A stretch of 9,369 nt of DNA from the NCBI GenBank assembly GCA_947463755.1, contig CANHUK010000035.1:1-9369 (forward strand), written 5' to 3'. Positions 7,648-9,369 of the stretch are shown here, one piece after another (the stretch's first letter is position 1; every line of letters starts with the position of its first letter). The notes beneath the pieces were generated by a model. It did not search any database, had not been told where the DNA came from, and was given only the letters and a program-made list of their open reading frames with translations. The translations under genes were made by a program, and so were the position numbers. The stretch comes from Chitinophagaceae bacterium. GTDB taxonomy: Bacteria; Bacteroidota; Bacteroidia; Chitinophagales; Chitinophagaceae.

Positions 7648-7655
7648 CAAAGGTA
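7648..7655 (-). promoter_or_regulatory. -7 promoter element of the MFS gene (TACCTTTG)
   Basis: On the minus strand this is TACCTTTG, the same octamer as before mqnC. It lies 31 bases after the lipid-kinase stop codon. Transcription would begin near 7641, about 18 bases before TTG 7623, similar to the short mqnC leader. No -33 TTG is seen at the right distance. The MFS and GDSL genes may therefore be expressed separately from the lipid kinase. Confidence 0.5.
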
Positions 7656-7686
7656 CGTTGTTGGAGTGCTGGGTTCGTGCAGCGGA

Positions 7687-8559
7687 TCAGCTCAACGGAT
7701 TACAAAGGAATCTGAGCCTGCCGGGCAGTATTCCGATCTCCAGCCGGCTGGCTTCCGCATACTCACCGTCGCAGTGATATTGGAGGATGGAAGTCGATTC
7801 GATGGAAATAGATTGCAGTCGCTCATGACGGACGAACGGGAGATGGAGGTGTTTCCCGCGTTCTATGACCGGAAGGTATCGAAGACGTTGCAGGGGACTG
7901 AGTGGTCCGGCGGTGATCAGATCCAGATAGCCGTCATCCGGACGCGCCACTGGTGCTATATGGAATCCCCCGCCGGCTCGACTCCCGTTGCTTAGGTCCA
8001 CCAGCAAAAATCTGCCGGTCTCCCGTCGACCATTGTATCGAATGTCAAACTCCGCACATCGATAACCCAGGATCTTGCGCAACACCGCGATCATGAAGGA
8101 GGTCTTTCCCGGACGTTTTCGTTTTCCGGTCAGGGCGCAGGCCACGGCCCCTTCGAATCCGATGCCGATCCCGTTGATGAAATAGTGATCGTTGCAAGTG
8201 CCCAGATCAATAGGGATCGGTGCAGCCTGGAGCATGAGCTCAACCTGCTGTGCAATACTTGTTTCTCCATACAGTAGCCAGTGAAAATCATTACCGGTCC
8301 CGCCTTTCAGCAATCCAATGGGTAATTGAATATCAGGATACCGGTTGACGAATTGATGCATGGTGCCGTCGCCACCAACGATCCAGACCATGGTAAATCC
8401 TCCGAAACGGGCAGGCCATTCGTCCTTGAAAATCGTATGTGGTATATCCTTCCCGGTGAGCAATGCCGACACTTTTTCAGTGACAGTCAGCGCCCGTCCG
8501 ACCCCCGCCGAAGAATGCGTAACCAGCGCCACCCGATGATGTGTTTCCGGATCCAACAT
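7687..8559 (-). CDS. Diacylglycerol/sphingosine kinase-like lipid kinase (YegS/DagK family)
   Basis: The 290-residue protein belongs to the DAGK_cat family, which phosphorylates diacylglycerol, phosphatidylglycerol or sphingoid lipids with ATP at the inner face of the membrane. The nucleotide-binding block VWIVGGDGTMHQFVN has GGDGT at 62-66, followed by PIGLLKGGTGNDF (GTGND at 87-91). Later motifs are FINGIGIGFEGAVA (127-140), NGSRAGGGFHIAPVARPDDGYLDL (from 191) and CDGEY (263-267), typical of the C-terminal beta-sandwich. Length is normal and all hallmark motifs are intact. In Bacteroidota a sphingolipid substrate is conceivable but not shown. ATG 8559 is the natural start. Upstream, 58 bases separate it from the palindrome array. 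No TAnnTTTG element is seen in that gap, so its transcript may come through the array from the FAD oxidoreductase gene. Confidence 0.92.
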   Translation of the reverse strand: MLDPETHHRVALVTHSSAGVGRALTVTEKVSALLTGKDIPHTIFKDEWPARFGGFTMVWIVGGDGTMHQFVNRYPDIQLPIGLLKGGTGNDFHWLLYGETSIAQQVELMLQAAPIPIDLGTCNDHYFINGIGIGFEGAVACALTGKRKRPGKTSFMIAVLRKILGYRCAEFDIRYNGRRETGRFLLVDLSNGSRAGGGFHIAPVARPDDGYLDLITAGPLSPLQRLRYLPVIERGKHLHLPFVRHERLQSISIESTSILQYHCDGEYAEASRLEIGILPGRLRFLCNPLS

Positions 8560-8617
8560 GAAATTCCGATTTCAACCGATGATGAACTTACCGATTTTAT
8601 GAATTGCAGACGAACAA

Positions 8618-8872
8618 AACCCTTGGAGGGTTCTCAACGCTTGGAGAGCACCCCAACCCTTGGAGGGTACACCAACCCTTGGAGAGTGCAGAACTCTTGG
8701 AGAGTGCCAAACTCTTGGAGAGCTGGCAACTCTTGGAGAGTTCTCAACGCTTGGAGGGTTACACCAAACCTTGGAGAGTGCAGAACTCTTGGAGAGTGCC
8801 AAACTCTTGGAGAGTTCTCAACGCTTGGAGGGTACACCAACCCTTGGAGGGTTACCCCACCCTTGGAGGGTT
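8618..8872. repeat. Array of 14 short palindromes with CTTGGAG cores, period 18-20 bases
   Basis: CTTGGAG starts at 8622, 8640, 8659, 8678, 8696, 8714, 8732, 8750, 8770, 8788, 8806, 8824, 8843 and 8862. Each copy sits in a 15-base unit of six bases, TGG, six bases. Units 1, 7, 11 and 13 have perfect 6-bp arms, and 3, 5, 10 and 14 have 5 bp. Arms are AACCCT/AGGGTT or AACTCT/AGAGTT, so both sides change together; units with AACGCT (2, 8, 12) are mismatched. Spacers of 3-5 bases (CTC, CACC, CAG, CCA) also recur. Peptides such as SWRV or SPRV repeats can be read on both strands because many steps are 18 bases; I regard those as artefacts. The array begins 9 bases after the FAD oxidoreductase stop and ends 58 bases before the lipid-kinase start. 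It could be hairpins in a transcript, a protein-binding array, or an expanding intergenic repeat. Confidence 0.9.
8678..8814. repeat. Exact 45-base duplication inside the array
   Basis: Bases 8678-8722 (three CTTGGAG units and their spacers) recur without change at 8770-8814, 92 bases later. Both are followed by a GTTCTCAACGCTTGGAGGGT context, but the left copy has one additional unit first. This points to recent slippage or unequal exchange within the array. Confidence 0.85.
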
Positions 8873-8881
8873 AGTACTGAC

Positions 8882-9369
8882 TCAAGGTTTCTCCTGCCAG
8901 GTGGTTTCGACACCCTGACTGCGCAGGAACTGCTGGAAATCAGCAAGCACCTGGGTGTCCTGGCGGACTTCGCGGGGAATTCTGCCCCGGGCAGAAGCAT
9001 ATGCGCAAAGACAACCCACCGCCTCACCAATGCTCCACTCCACCGGATGCAGGCGATAGCAACCGTTGGTGATATGAGTCGTGCCGATGTTCTTATTGGC
9101 TGGCAATAGGTTTTGAACGCGCACCGGGATCAACGCCCCCAACGGGATCTGGAACGGAAGGGATGGGAAATCGATGTAGTTATCTCCCCGACTCGAAGGG
9201 TGAAGATCAATGTGATAATACCCAACCCCGACGCTGTCGTGATAGATCGCCGCGCGACCACCTGACTGCTCCTTTCCGCAGTCGTGCTCCCGAATGGTGT
9301 ACATCGCCCGGATCCTGCGGGATTCGCGAACATACGGGTATTTCGCCAGGCCATCAGCCGTGCCCATGA
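8882..9369 (-). CDS. FAD-dependent oxidoreductase, C-terminal part (partial)
   Basis: The last 162 codons of a larger protein run in from the right edge; the ATG at 9367 is internal. The sequence fits the C-terminal part of the FAD_oxidored (PF12831-type) family common in Bacteroidota. Blocks seen are YYHIDLHPSSRGDNYIDFP, FQIPLGALIPVRVQNLLPANKNIG, THITNGCYRLHPVEWSIGEAVG and a tail with GRIPREVRQDTQVLADFQQFLRSQG. The GEAVG-type segment near the end is usual for the helix that closes over the FAD. The N-terminal nucleotide-binding GxGxxG is outside the window, so the reaction and any signal peptide cannot be assessed. Its stop codon at 8882-8884 is 9 bases from the palindrome array, which would be in its 3' untranslated region. 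Confidence 0.88.
   Translation of the reverse strand, partial: MGTADGLAKYPYVRESRRIRAMYTIREHDCGKEQSGGRAAIYHDSVGVGYYHIDLHPSSRGDNYIDFPSLPFQIPLGALIPVRVQNLLPANKNIGTTHITNGCYRLHPVEWSIGEAVGCLCAYASARGRIPREVRQDTQVLADFQQFLRSQGVETTWQEKP

Noticed and set aside
8618..8872. CRISPR array
   Set aside because: The period is only 18-20 bases, spacers are 3-5 bases and are themselves repeated, and no cas gene is present.
8326..8918. Repetitive-peptide genes across the array (for example 8326-8874 plus strand, 8572-8802 minus strand)
   Set aside because: Most steps are 18 bases, so any frame stays open, and equally long frames exist on both strands. The plus-strand frame also overlaps the well-supported lipid kinase.

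Overview
The window looks like a chromosomal piece of a Bacteroidota bacterium, plausibly near the Chitinophagaceae (the family level is inference). The signs are a FecA-like TonB-dependent receptor, a futalosine-route menaquinone gene, start sites without clear Shine-Dalgarno sequences, and several copies of the Bacteroidota -7 promoter octamer TAnnTTTG. TACCTTTG occurs identically before mqnC and before the MFS gene.

Layout, left to right. 1-1299 (-): N-terminal 433 codons of a TonB-dependent outer-membrane receptor, cut by the window edge. 1381-2574 (-): exported single-chain retropepsin-like aspartyl protease with two DTG motifs and a C-terminal PDZ domain. A short divergent promoter region follows. 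2724-3851 (+): mqnC, the radical SAM cyclase of menaquinone synthesis. 3852-4638: 787 bases without a convincing gene. 4639-5649 (+): CgeB-like GT-B glycosyltransferase with an apparent TTG start. A hairpin at 5666-5681 separates it from a long minus-strand run. Read in the direction of transcription that run is: FAD-dependent oxidoreductase (8882 to the right edge, partial), an array of 14 small palindromes (8618-8872), a diacylglycerol/sphingosine-kinase-like lipid kinase (7687-8559), a YbjJ-like MFS transporter (6451-7623, probably TTG start, own promoter), and a secreted SGNH/GDSL hydrolase (5714-6394).

The genes do not form one obvious pathway. The lipid kinase, MFS transporter and GDSL hydrolase are close and co-oriented and may be partly co-transcribed, although an internal promoter sits before the MFS gene. 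The receptor and protease are both envelope proteins on the same strand, 81 bases apart.

The most unusual item is the repeat array between the FAD oxidoreductase and the lipid kinase. It has 14 copies of CTTGGAG at an 18-20 base period. Most copies are centred in a small inverted repeat, and the arms switch together between AACCCT/AGGGTT and AACTCT/AGAGTT. That argues for selection on a palindrome or RNA hairpin, not on the repetitive peptides readable on both strands. No known defence system or mobile element is visible.
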